The translations under genes and the position numbers were made by a program. This document shows positions 48,009 through 60,900 of a DNA stretch of 64,000 nt, one piece after another (the first letter of the stretch is position 1; each line of letters begins with the position of its first letter). The notes under the pieces are model-generated. The model was not told the origin of the DNA, ran no database searches, and saw only the letters and a list, made by a program, of their open reading frames with translations. The stretch is taken from NCBI GenBank assembly GCA_964036155.1, contig OZ038422.1:86203201-86267200 (forward strand), in the 5' to 3' direction. This DNA is from Diploscapter coronatus. Its lineage: Eukaryota; Nematoda; Chromadorea; Rhabditida; Rhabditidae.

Positions 48009-48951
48009 ATAGTAGCTAGAAAATCTAATTCTTGATCTTTGGTATGTAGCGAGTCAAAATTGTGCAAAATATCACGTCCTGCGAAATGTTCAATTTGCAA
48101 TTTTAATCTACAAATGTGTCGTAAATTTGGGTAAATTAGTTGAAAATTTGAAAAATTCGAAAAAAGGAAAATTGCTTTTCGATTAACGGAGAGAGCTGTC
48201 ACGTAAAGCTGAATTTCTCTCGTCGAAAACCGAAATGAAACGAGATGTAAATGGGCCTGAATATAGGATAGGCGGGGTTTAAACAAATGACAGCTTGAAA
48301 TATTTATGTCATTTAAAAAGTAATAAAAACGATATTAAAAATAGTTTGAAAAACTTTTTTTAAATATGGATAGTAAGAATTAGTGATTTTAAACTTTCGA
48401 AAGGTGCTAAAAAGATGATATTTCTGTATAAAATAGATAAATCAAATATGGAATATGTGGAGGTAATATTTGGAATATCATTTCGAATTAATTAATATCT
48501 AGACTAAATGAACTTCATAAACAAAGCAGCGCAATTAAGGAAAACTGAGATTTGCGAGAACGTAAAATATATTTGGCTTGGAGAAATGAATGAAATGTTT
48601 TCGAGACAAACGAAAATGATGTGCCTTGATTTACGGAAGTGTAGAAATGCTAATATATCGAGAGTGTTCAGGAAGAAGTTATTATGCTAATTGTTCGAAT
48701 TGATGCAAGCAATTAAATATATGCCAAATCGTCGTATAAGATAATCAGGCAAATCATGTGATAAGTGAAGAAAATACGTACCATCATGAAATAGTAAAAT
48801 ATGGATATTAAAACCTGCATGAAAAACTCGGAAATAAAAAATATAACGTATAAAGCGTTGTATTTATAATTGCTAAAATTATTAAGAATAGGTGATTAAT
48901 GCACAAATTGTGTAAACAATTTGGAGTAGAATACAAAATTAGGTTAAGATA
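48009..48951. other. 3' flank of the SLC6 gene; no gene seen
   Basis: AT-rich. A 60-codon plus-strand frame at 48508-48690 has no splice context or known motif and was not called. Confidence 0.4.
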
Positions 48952-51900
48952 TCATGATCTACTATCGATAAACTTCATCTCTTCAGGATTTCTGGACCTA
49001 TTATCATTGATGGTACGGTCAGCATGCAAAGCTCTGCCAGATCCCTTTTGAAGGCGCTGAAATATGATATTTAAAATCTCAGATAAGAAATTTCTGTTAT
49101 GTTTTCAAAATATTTGAACATTAAAGACAGTAATGTGAATAATAGTAATTGCAATCTAAACGTCATGGTATAAATTAAGAATGAAAATTGGACGATTCTG
49201 AGTTGATGTAAGTCACAAAATAGTTTGACTATTTTAAAGTAAAATGACTTCTTTTCGTTGCGCTAAAATCATATCCTACCTGCCAAAATGTCAAATGCTT
49301 ATTCGTGAATAGTAAGTAATAAAACGCGTATCCAGGAATGACTAATATGGAGCATGATGAAAGGAGCCATCCAAATACGTTCGCCCAAAGCGGAAAATCG
49401 TTGCCATTCGAATACTTCGCAGGAGTGTAGTAGACTAGACACATTATGAAGAGAATCTGAAATCTTTTAGTTTTATACGTTTCAGAAAAATGCATAATCT
49501 GAATATTTTATAAGATCTAATGATGATATGTGTATTACAATTTAGATAAATAATGAATTTATTTTTACGTTAGTTTCAAAATAATTCCGAACTTATAACC
49601 TTTTCCTTTAAATTAATAGGCGAGTGCATACGTTATTGAAATATAAATAAATTTTATCTCACCATACAAATCGAAGGGGTAACGAACTTCAGAAGATAAT
49701 CGATTCCCTTTGGCAAAGTGATTCCAATCATCTCTTTAATAGCCATTCTGATTTTCTCCATGCCTGTTTAGGGGGTAATTAGGTATTTAACTACTGTAAT
49801 TAAGTAATTAATTACCTATTCCATGAGCTATCCCCACGACTTCCCAGAATACAACAAATAACAAGGCATACCCAGAGGCACCGTAAGCATCCACTATAGT
49901 CAGCCAGTGAGCTCCACTCTGTAAGAGATAATTGGTCAATTAACTCTTAATTAACGGGGTAATTATCGATAATTACCTTGGTCACCATAGGTATACTCAG
50001 CAAAAAGAAGAAGAGACATGTGAGACCCAGTGAAACTTTCTTATGCCTTCGCAAAATCGGAAATCGATCCTCAATTGCGGTGAACAGACCTTCGACCATG
50101 CAAACCTAAGAAATTTCAAATAAAAAAATTTTCGTTTAGGTAATTTACCTGACTATCCAACCCGAGAATGGTAATCATCAGGAAGAATAGAACAGCGAAA
50201 AATTGCCGCATGATGGGTAGATTGCTAGCGACCTCAGGATAAACGAGGAAGGCCAAACCGACGCCTGAAAAATGATATGTTACAAAATTTTAGAAGCTGA
50301 ATTAGTAATTTCGGACTTAATTCTAGTGTGAAAACGATATACGATACATGAACATTGACCTGGTTTAACAATATCAGCGATATCCTTTCCCGCAGTGAAA
50401 GACATGTAGCCGAGCACGGAAAATATCGCGAATCCCGCCAAAATCGAGGTCGACCCATTGATGAAACACATCGCAATCGCGTCTCTAAAATTCAAGTTTC
50501 AGGCAAAATTTAAACAAAAAAACATCGTAATTTGCATACCTGACGCAGTTATGGTGAAATTTATTATGTGACCCCAAGGCAATTAGGGTTCCAAAGCCAA
50601 CTCCGTACGAATAGAATACCTAAACTTTATGTGTTCAGAAATAGCATAAAAATGAATGTAATGAAAAGATTGTTCGTTCGTTCGTAGTAGGGGTATTAAA
50701 TAAACTGACTAAAAAATCTAAATACCTGAGTACCAGCGTCCATCCACACTTGCGTACCCATTAGCCTAGTGATATTCGGCTTTAGGTAATAGTAAATCCC
50801 TGTGCCAGCCCCAGGCAGCGTTAGGCCACGAATCAATAAAACAGCGATCAAGAAATATGGGAATAGAGCGCAGAAATAGACGAACTTAAATAAAATATGG
50901 CTATTCAAATTTAGCTAAAATATTATCTTTATTACCTTCCTAGCCTCGGTAATACCCTTCCATAAAGCGAAATATACGATCAGCCAAGCGACGACCATCA
51001 ACCCAAATAGTTCCCATTGAATCCCACCAAATTCTGCGATATCGTCAGATTGTTGAAGTACCCGGTTTCTGAATTTTCGAATGATTTCACTTTTTCAAAT
51101 ATTTTCACGCGTAACTAAAGATATTAGTGCTGAAGAATAAATCATCATCTAACATAAAACATGTTCGAAGCAAAACTTAACGTAATTCCACTTGATTTCG
51201 TTGATTCTCTCAAGCAGCTAGTGAAATTTTAACATAATAAAGTTTAGATTTAAGAAAAACGACTAAAACCTACTCCCAATACTGTTCCACGGAAGTTTGA
51301 GTAGTTAATTTTAACCGTAACGCGGAGGCCTTGATCCTAGCCAACTCTTGAATAGTTTCCTTTCCAGTGATACAGTTCGTTCTGTTGTTCCTATATTTGG
51401 TTAATTAATTCAAATAATGTTGAAATCCAAATATAAATATTATTGATTGGGAGAGAACGAGTCGATATTCAACAAATTGCACACTATTCGTCTCTTTCGT
51501 TTCTCTTCTACACAATTCACTATTTCGCTCGTCTAAATTCGATTTCTAATTGCTGTATGAATATCGACTGTGCTCCCCAATTAACGATACCAATAATTGG
51601 CACAGGTCTCCCAGGGAAATGTGAAGTTAAAAGATGCGATCACGTAATATAGAGCCCAACTGACGATAACGCAGAAATAAGCGATACACATGAAGGAGAT
51701 CACCACGTTGCCGATACCCACTCCTGAAAGTTTTCAGACTTCTCAAAACGCGACCCACAGAAAATAGTGCATCTTTTCGAGAGAGAGAGAAAGATAAAGA
51801 AGACGTGCTCTTTTTCTCTCTCAATACGACACACTATTTTTCTGCGAGTTTTTACGAGTTGAATTCTGAGGAGTTTGAAAGTTTTTAGATTTTTAAATAG

Positions 51901-53052
51901 CAAAGTCAGACGAAGTGCAATATTTATCAAATATCATCATTAGATTTCTCATTCCTTTGAAACATAGTGATGCAAAATAATAGCGTCCATAGATTTTCAA
52001 GGATTATGCACGCAAATTCACTTATAACGATTGGCATTTATCTCTGGTGAATTTTTAAAACATAGAATTAAAATAGTAAAACAAGTATAGCAAAAATCAC
52101 TATTATTTATGATCACTCTTTTCACGATTATTTTAGAGAAATGATCAATATGATTATCTTGATAAATGTTTTTTTTTTTTATTTTAAAACTGTACTATAT
52201 ACTACCCATTGTCTCCGATATGAACCCTTGCAAAGAAAGAGAAAAGAGTACCCACAAGCCTTATCTATATGCCTCCTCGTTTTCGCGCTCTGCTTCCTCT
52301 TATTTCCCTCTAGTCTCGATGCATCACGCTCGCAGGTTATAGACGGAGAGTGCATATGACAAGGCTCATCTCGGGGACAATTGATAGTATGTAGATATAA
52401 TAATAAATGAAAGAACAGGGCCATTACATCACCAATCGTTAATTTTTTGCAAAAAAAATTGAAACATAAAATAAATAAAAAAAAACGAGCCTTTAAAAAT
52501 CGGTGCCATATCAGACCACATCTCCATGGCGCCTCGTTGCAAATATTGGCCGATGGTAACCTCCATCGCGAAAATTGGCACTGCCGCTAGTGTGAAAAAT
52601 ATCGAGTAGGCCGCCAAAAATGACCCGCCGCCATTTTTGAAGCAGATATAGGGAAATCGCCAGACATTGCCTCAATTTGTTGATAAGTTATAGTTTTAGG
52701 TCCGTTATTAATATTATGCAATCTTTAGGCAAGGCAGTGATTTTTTAGAAAAATTTTGATACATTTTTATTATTAGTTTTGAACACAAGTTTAGGCGAAG
52801 TATTGGTTTTTAGCTAATTTTAGATAAGTTGATGAATTTTTGAAATATCGATTTTTAAAAAAAAAAAATATTCACCTAACCCAACCGCGTACGCAATCAT
52901 AGACATCAAGAAGTCGAATTTGCCTGACCATTGACCTCTAAAAATCGAAACTTTTGAAACTTTGGAATCTAGACTAACCTTTCTGGAGCGTCACCGTGCG
53001 GAGGCTCGTCGTGCATTTTCGGATCCAACCCATTTTCTTTGGATCTTTCCAT
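48952..53052 (-). CDS. SLC6 Na+/Cl- neurotransmitter-type transporter, copy 1 (SNF)
   Basis: Twelve-TM sodium symporter of the plasma membrane. Fifteen exons: 52979-53052, 52876-52937, 52491-52670, 51591-51723, 51274-51390, 50936-51068, 50726-50884, 50540-50619, 50360-50484, 50149-50264, 49977-50105, 49816-49918, 49663-49763, 49280-49456, 48952-49056 (597 residues). TM1 reads [14 protein letters not shown]; Gly at the position where monoamine carriers have Asp points to an amino-acid-like substrate such as GABA, betaine or glycine, by family rule. TM6 [19 protein letters not shown], and TM8 [12 protein letters not shown] with LGLDSQ are all family motifs. Exon 3 has an odd acceptor (ttgag|G) and needs a GC donor (AAAG|GCTCG); copy 2 has normal sites there. 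The ATG lies 2 bp after a TTTTAG acceptor. Confidence 0.88.
51450..51590. mobile_element. MITE family A, copy 3, abutting an SLC6 splice donor
   Basis: Ends gattgggagagaacgagtcg and gactgtgctccccaatta are inverted repeats; internal match to copies 1 and 2. In transcript direction it starts about 7 bp after the donor of exon 4 of SLC6 copy 1. Confidence 0.8.
51755..51850. mobile_element. MITE family H, copy 2
   Basis: Arms cagaaaatagtgcatctttt and ctctcaatacgacacacta flank (ga)n and a ctcttttt centre. Lies in intron 3 of SLC6 copy 1. Confidence 0.65.
52206..52383. mobile_element. MITE family I, copy 1
   Basis: Ends ccattgtctccgatatgaac and ggctcatctcggggacaatt; a degraded relative of 53651-53830, in intron 3 of SLC6 copy 1. 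Confidence 0.65.
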
Positions 53053-53650
53053 AACTAAAATTTGATTGAGTTAAATTTTTTGCGTAAATTTCAAGAAAAT
53101 CGATATAACGTTATGCCATAGACATTTATCAATGTTTGATCGAGAAGTCGATGCGTTAGATGAACAAAAATGGAGGATAATAATTATGCAAATATTGAGG
53201 GAAGAATATAATTTGAAATATTAGGCCTAAAACATATTTTAGTTATTTAAAAGTTTAAAAAACGAAGTTTGAATGTTCCGTTAAAATTTTAAAGCAGCCA
53301 TTTTTCTCGATGATTATGGCCAGAATGATGATCGATAGGTTCGCTGATAAGATAATGCATCAGCACGAGACGAGAACACATTTTTCATGAGCGAATTTCA
53401 CATTTTTCACGCCTTTTTCGATCTCATACCTAAGTGTGAAATTGATTGACTTGCACTGAAATCGTTCTCACTCTCTTCTAAATAAATGATTACTAGAATG
53501 ATTGGAGTGAATTTTATACCTATGAACATAGAATCACGACAAAGCTTAATGATTACTATTTTAATGCTAAATTTGAATGAATAAGGTGCAGGCAGTTTTA
53601 GAAACTTATGGATTTTATAATAATAATAATCATCACGAAAAGAGTACTCT
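53053..53650. other. Upstream of SLC6 copy 1; no gene seen
   Basis: AT-rich with no supported exon. It should hold the promoter of copy 1. Confidence 0.4.
53055..53056 (-). other. Putative spliced-leader acceptor, SLC6 copy 1
   Basis: AAATTTTAG lies two bases before the ATG. Confidence 0.6.
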
Positions 53651-53830
53651 CCATTGTCCCCCAAGATGAGCCTTGCATATGCCACTCTGCGTCTATGACC
53701 TGCGAGACGTACGCATAGAAGGACTAGGAAAGATAAGATGGAGCAGAGTGCAGAAAGACAGCCACATAGTTAAAGCTAGCAGATTATATGCGCAGAGTGG
53801 CATATGCAAGGCTCATCTCGGTGACAATGG
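53651..53830. mobile_element. MITE family I, copy 2, 40-bp terminal repeats
   Basis: The two ends (53651-53691 and 53791-53830) are near-perfect reverse complements of about 40 bp, beginning ccattgtcccccaagatgag and ending ctcatctcggtgacaatgg. Well preserved, hence probably recent. Confidence 0.85.
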
Positions 53831-56800
53831 AAGGTATACAAATTTACCCAGACAGTGAGGTGAATATAAAGTTGTTGCACCGAAGTTTCACTCGCAAATT
53901 AATCCATCATCATTCAAAAAACGAGTTTTCGAGTACATACAAATTTAACTATGATTATAGTCACTAATCCGGGCAATTGCTGTATTAAACATGAAAAATC
54001 GTGGTTTTAGAAATTCAGCCAAACATTTCGAGGTTCGAAAAAAATTCAATTTGGGAACTACAGGGCGATTTCATATGATCAAACTTCAAGGAAACTAGGG
54101 TTCAATGATGAGAGATAGGCGAGAAAAAATGGTTTGAATATTTAGTGCCAAACTTTTTTAATTTAGTGAGCAAGCACCCTGAATCACTCATAGAAAACCA
54201 CGAATTATCACATTATCAAATTAAAGATAGGTAAACACTTCGATGATAGATAAGGAAAGTTCTAACGACTGCTAACCTCTCGACGTAGTTTTTTAATGAA
54301 ATCTTTTTCGCCAAGGCCAAAACACTACATTCAGACATTGGGACGCTTTCCACCGCAAAATTTCGGTCATCACGTCATCTCTCGTCCATTATTAGGGCTA
54401 GTAATTGCAAAGCTGACTAGAATACATTCACACCGCACAAGGGCTATTTGCGGTGGAAAACGTTCCGACGTCTGATTGCATCGCTTCTGGTTGTTACATA
54501 AAGTCGTATATCATAAAAATTGTTTACAGCTCAATTTTGCGACTAGCCCTAATAGATTTTTTAGCTTAAAGTCTATTTAGGAAAATATCATATCCGGTTT
54601 TACGACATTATACTTTAAAGTGGGCAGTGAGAAAAGCTTATTAAATTTGAAAGCCCCTGAGTTAAGAACTCTTTAGAGAATTGACGATTTTTGAAGAAAG
54701 CTTTTGAAAAGCAAGAACTAAGTCGCATGATAATAAAGAATAGAGGTCGGAAAATTGCTAAATAAAGCATAAGATACTTTAATAGGGGAATCCCTTTGTC
54801 TAGAGCGGGAAATTAAATCTCTCTTCCAAAGATAAAACAGATCATGGACAACGGATGGGATAATTTTGAAAAATCTAATGAGACAGTATGGAAATCTAAG
54901 AGAGAAGAGAGAGTTCGAAAATTGAGTTTTGATCCAGGAACAGTGAAGCACCTGACATGAGGTGCTAATGCTAAGAACGAAGCACCCTGAAACCTTTTGA
55001 TCTCTAAAGATCACACTATTTCATTTCTTTGCCTCCTCTTTGTTCTCTTAAAATCCTGTACTATTTCGTATTTTATCTTTTTGCAGGAGAATTGCGGTTT
55101 TCAAAAATCAACTGAACAACAGAGGCTTCATATTACTTAACACCTACAAGATTTCAAAATTACGATTTAAGAAGTGAAAGATGAGCATGTCAGGCGAATT
55201 TTAAAGAGTATAAAATCATACAAAAGGATTTTCAGGAGTCACTTTCTAGAAGAAAGATAAGCTCCATCTTAATCAATGGTAATACCCTAATCATATCAGA
55301 AGGGATCGGGAATGTTGGCCATCTAGCTGATTATGAAATGAAATATCACAAACCCAACTGTACAAAAGCTGAGGAGGAAATGATGATGATATAATACCCA
55401 TTTGAAATGAAATATAAATCGGAAATTATGAAATACAGTACAATATATTCTAACTCTCAAAAACCACTATATCTTAAAACGCACTTCAGAATAGTCTGCG
55501 CCGTATGGCAGCCAGGTTTCTTTCCTCAAAAACGATGCAGCAATTTGTTCTGCTACTTTTCCTCAGATTCTCTGCCTCGTTTCTGCGTCTCGAAACTCTA
55601 TTCAAAATCGAAACTATTTCCTTTTATAGTCGTTGTTACATGTGGCGTCACATGGCCGTCGGTCGGGGATTGTCGAGTTTGTAAGGACGCGCCCAAAACT
55701 CCGCGATTGGTCGTGTCATTTGTAAACATTGCACCGGGAAAGGACGGCCCAAGTATATTTTCAGTGCGTGAATTATTCTAATATTGTACTTTTATTCACT
55801 TTCGCAGTGCTTTGCTTTCCCTTTGCCTTGTTCGACGAGTCCCTCTAAAAATTGACTCAAAAATCGATTTTTTTTCCAAATTTACATAAGGTCTGTTGAA
55901 AATGTTCTCCATTTATATTGTCGGGGATATTTGTAGGAATTTTTCAGTGAAGAATTACTTTTTTCAAATAATGCATAGATAGAAAGCTGTAGCAGTTTTT
56001 GCTGAAACATGGCGTTAGACAGCTCAAAGCACTGCGGCTCTATTTGATAGTATCCTCTTAAAACTACATTCGAACAAACCTAGTTTTTGAAATTGCTGGA
56101 ATTTATCTAGAGGACGCAAGTAGTTGTTTTTAAAATAAGTAAGTCTGGGCAATAAAACTTTGCCCATGCGAAAACCCGATTTTTACTGATTCTGAAACTT
56201 TTCTCGTTTTCGAAACGGATAATCGCATCAAAAGTTGAGACGTGGAGAATATGTCTTCCGAATTTCCACTTTCGCTAACACTTTTTCTCATTATTGAAAT
56301 TGCACTAGCCCCGTGCGCCATTATGCTGAGACCACTATTACGATTTTCTTGATAGAAATGACTGGGTTGTCTCCCAAAATAGAACAAATGAGTGAAGAAA
56401 AGTTTCGGTAATGAGCAACAAATTTTATGACTATTCATGACATTCGTCTCTTGTGTTGCTGAAATTCTAATTCTTGCAACTTTTCTGAAATTTTTGGTTT
56501 TAGTCTATTTTCGCCGGAGATAGATGATATTTAACTGGAGCTTATGCCACAAATATGTTCAAAATTCGAATATCCTTTGTGATTATTTTTGCACATTTAT
56601 TTATTTACCGCATTCGTATTCGGATGTGTTTTGCCCAACAGGTTATTTTATTAGTTATGTTCTTGATTTTTCGACCCTACCCATATTCTCTAATCTTTAT
56701 CCAATCGAATGTAGGAATTTCATATATCCGATCTGTTTTTCGTCCCTATTCTTCATTGTGCAAGCGATTTCCTGTATTTTGGCCTGTAAATATCCGCATC

Positions 56801-57310
56801 AGCGCATTTTTGGACGATAGATCTCAATTATAAAAACCTGCGATTTTCACGTATACGACAAATTGGGATAATTCCGCAACGCACAGAAAAACTATGAGCA
56901 ATGAGCACGAAAATCGTCTGGCCTGGCCTTGTCTCGTTGGTGTTAAATCTTCGATATTTTCAATTTTTTCTAGACTATTTTTCATTTTAATTTGATTTTT
57001 CAACGATCCTTTAATCTAAACATCCAGCTGGGGAATGACATATAGAGAAAGAACACTTGTAAGAAGTTGCATATCTATTCCTAGATATCTCACTCTCGAT
57101 CTCTATATAAACCTTCAAATTTAATTAATAAATGTTTTCGAACTCAACTACTTGCAATTCATCTCCTTCTCATAGCACTCAATTCCCCTAGTCTTTCGGG
57201 AGATCAGACAGAACCCAACTTACCCGATTACGGTTCGAAAACCATTAAAATTAATTTAGAAACGATGTTTATTAAGATATGACAATCAACAATCACTAAT
57301 ATACAGTACC
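53831..57310. other. Intergenic, no gene seen apart from one MITE
   Basis: About 3.5 kb between the SLC6 copies. A GC-richer patch at 55620-55750 gives an open frame (to 55781, + strand) with no recognisable domain; it may be promoter-like. No exon was supported. Confidence 0.4.
54331..54475. mobile_element. MITE family E, copy 2
   Basis: Ends cagacattgggacgctttcc and ggaaaacgttccgacgtctg; core gcaaagctgactagaataca. Confidence 0.8.
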
Positions 57311-57501
57311 GGCCAAAAGAAAACTGCACCATATTTTTCGCCATTGCACCTACTTATACTTATAAGGTCGGGCTGAAGCTTTCCAAATCCTCATATTTCA
57401 TCAAGGCAAATATGTCTATCGTTTCGGCCCGATTCGATAAGTATAAGTGAGTACAATGGCGAAAAATATGATCGCGATTTTCTTTTGGACGGTATTGTAT
57501 G
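57311..57501. mobile_element. Tc1/mariner-type MITE
   Basis: Ends tacagtaccggccaaaagaa and ttcttttggacggtattgta, i.e. CAGTACCG-type repeats flanked by TA. Inner arms gcgccattgcac-like and tataagt pairs extend the palindrome. No transposase; it must be moved in trans. Confidence 0.8.
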
Positions 57502-57975
57502 CACATATCGATATATTGCTATTGAAAAAGTGAGGAATATTAACTCAGAAAATCGAGCTAGTTAGAAAATACAAGAAAAACCTTAAAACTCTGAAAAATA
57601 CGCCAAACAAAAAACGCATAATAATCTTTGGAACAGAACAACTCAAAGTAATTCAACATGAATTTGAGACCATACGGATGAGAGAAAAGCTCTATCGGAT
57701 GATAATTTGAAAATCATTTAAAATTTAGGCGATTCAGAAATAGCATGACTTTTTCAACAGAATTAGAATATTGAAAAACACATCTATGCTAGCCTATCTT
57801 CATTTTTCTCACCAGAATTGCAACTTTGGTAGAATTTTGTTACACAAATGTCAATGTCACGAAGTTGCGCGCGCCTGTTTTCGCAGAATCTTATCTTACT
57901 TTCGTATATCTAAAAGTCACGTCATTTCTGAATCGCCCTAATTTAACCGGGGAATATTTGTTTAACCGGGAAAGT

Positions 57976-60900
57976 TTATCGTTTCGTGTCCAAGAACTTC
58001 ATTTCTTCACCGTTGATGTGCGACGTTCGAACGCCGGTACCGGGATTCGAATCAATAGCCATACCACTACCCTTGCGCAGTCTCTGGAAATTACATTTTA
58101 TAATCAAAAAGCTGATCTTCGCGCGATTTTTTGGATTATGAGCTGAAGAAAAGATAAAAGTTACCTCTGCAAAAGACAGATGTCGATTGGTAAAAAGTAG
58201 GTAATAAAATGCGTATCCGGGAATGACGATCATGGAGCATAGAGAAAGGAACCATCCGAAAATGTTGGCCCAAAGCGGGAAATCCCTGTGATCTGCGTAT
58301 TTCACTGGTTGATAATAGACAATGCAGAAGATAAATAAGAGCTGAAATTATATGAGTCCTGGATAATATTTTAAAATTTTGCCCGGAAATCATAAATGTA
58401 TGAAGTTTCGTTTCGAGTTGGGCATTCTTTGAAAGCGAATCATTAAAAATTATTTCAAAATGGAGGATATAAAAACGACAAATAAAAATTCGTACGAAAG
58501 CCGTCGCCGGCGAGATGAATTTCCAGACGTAGATGATGAATTTCGGCAAGCTCATGCCGGTCATCTCTTTTACGGCGGCACGCACTCTTTCCGCTCCTAA
58601 GAATTTTAGAAATTAAAAAAAAAGAAAAAAACTATTTGTTTTCAAACTTACCGAACCCATAGGCCAATCCTATCACTTCCCAGAATACCACAAATAATAA
58701 AGCGTAGCCCGAAGCCCCGTAAGCATCCACCAAAGTTAACCAATGAACTCCAGCCTTAATTGGGTAATTAACGATTTAATCGCTCTAATTATAGATCAAT
58801 TATAGCTTAATTACCCTATTATATTTTAAGTTAATTACCTTCGTAACCATAGGAATACCCAGCAGGAAAAAGAAGAGACATGTGAGACCCAGCGAAATTT
58901 TCTTATGCCTTCGCAAAATCGGAAACCGATCCTCGATTGCAGTGAACAGACCTTCGACCATGCAAATCTAAGAATTTTCGAATTTCTTGATTTTTTAGGC
59001 AATTTACCTGACTATCCAACCCGAGAATGGTAATCATCAGAAAGAATAGAACAGCGAAAAATTGTCGCATGACGGGCAGATTGCTAGCGACTTCGGGATA
59101 AACGAGGAAGGCCAAACCGACGCCTGAAAAATGATATGTTACAAAATTTTAGAAGCTGAATTAGTAATTTCGGACTTAATTCTAGTGTGAAAACGATATA
59201 CGATACATGAACATTGACCTGGTTTAACAATATCAGCGATATCCTTTCCCGCAGTGACAGACATGTAGCCGAGCACGGAAAATATCGCGAATCCCGCCAA
59301 AATCGAGGTCGACCCATTGATGAAACACATCATTATGGCATCTCTGAATTAGAGAAACATCTGGAGTTGTCTTATTTTTCGTTTAAATCCACCTAACACA
59401 GTTGTGATTGAACTTGTTGTGAGATCCTAGAGCGATCAGCGTACCGAAGCCTACTCCATAAGAATAGAAGACCTAAACTTTATGTGTTCAAAAATAACAC
59501 GAAAATGAATGCAATGAAAAGATTGTTCGTTCGTTCGTAGTAGGGGTATTAAATAAAATTGACTGGAAAATCTAAATACCTGAGTACCAGCATCCTTCCA
59601 CACCGTCGTTTCCATCAACCTAGTGATGTTGGGTTTTAGGTAGTAGTAAATTCCCGTCGTCGCGCCTTCGAGCGTTAACCCTCTGATGAGCAGAACTGCG
59701 ATCAGACAATAGGGAAATAGGGCACAAAAGTAGACGAGCTAAAACGCTAATCTATCGTTTGAATTAATTGGCACTTCGGAGAAATTTCAGATAGAGGAAA
59801 TATGACATCAAAAGACAATAATTTAGCATTATGTTGCCTCTCCTTTAGCATTTTTAATCTAATTACTTTCCCAACTTCAGTGAGCTAAGAAAAAACATCC
59901 GAATGGTCTATGTAAACTGATTAGGAGAAATCATTATATTAGCCTTATCTTTATTTAGTTTTCAAGTTATTTTACCTTTCTAGCCTCAGTAATACCTTTC
60001 CAAAGTGCGAAGTACACGATGATCCAAGACAAAAACATTAATCCGAGAAGTTCGAATTGAATACCTCCGAATTGAGCGATGTCGTCCGATTGTTGTAAAA
60101 CGCGGTTCCTTAAATTCAAAAAAGACTATTTAAGGCAAAGTATTCAAATAATAAGTCAAGTACTTTTCAATCAAGCATGAGTAATTTTCTTCAAAAAATG
60201 TAGAAACGATACTTTTTAGAAAAGTATACGCTTTAATTATTAAGAGAAAGCCAATTTAAAAGCTTAAAAAAAGTGATAATAGGAAAATAATAAAGTTAGA
60301 AAAAATCCTACTCCCAAAACTGCTCGACCGAAGTTTGTGTGTCTGCCTTTAGTCTAGTTGCCAAAGCATCGATTCTCGCCAATTCGGTGAGATTTTCCTT
60401 GCCGGTTATGCACAATTTCGTGTTCCTAATTATGGTAATTAATCAAAGACCTAATTATCCGAATTAATTATGGTAATTATCTTAATTACCAGTAATTACT
60501 GCAGGTCTCCCAGGGAAATGTGAAATTGAAAGATGCGATCACGTAATATAGAGCCCAACTGACGATAACGCAGAAATAAGCGATGCACATGAAGGAGATC
60601 ACCACGTTGCCGATACCCACTCCTGAAGTTTGGCAATTATTTTATTTGAATTCGTATCAGATTTGGGATTTTTAAAATTTGGCCACCGCATTATAGTTGC
60701 AGTGAAAAAGTCTCAAGTCTGGTTATTATAAGATATGTAATTGGATATGAAATAATTAGAGATTTTAAAATTGATACAGATAAAAATTAAAACAATATAC
60801 AGAAATTGAGCAAAATCGAGAATAATAATGAATAGATTATCGTTATCGTTAGCTAAAATTCATATATCTTCAGGAATGTGATATTTCAGAGTTCTCAAAT

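Noticed and set aside
48508..48690. 60-residue plus-strand frame
   Set aside because: Isolated, no family motif, in AT-rich DNA.
55407..55781. 124-residue plus-strand frame with a GC-rich end
   Set aside because: No splice context, domain or signal peptide; its composition changes halfway, as expected by chance.
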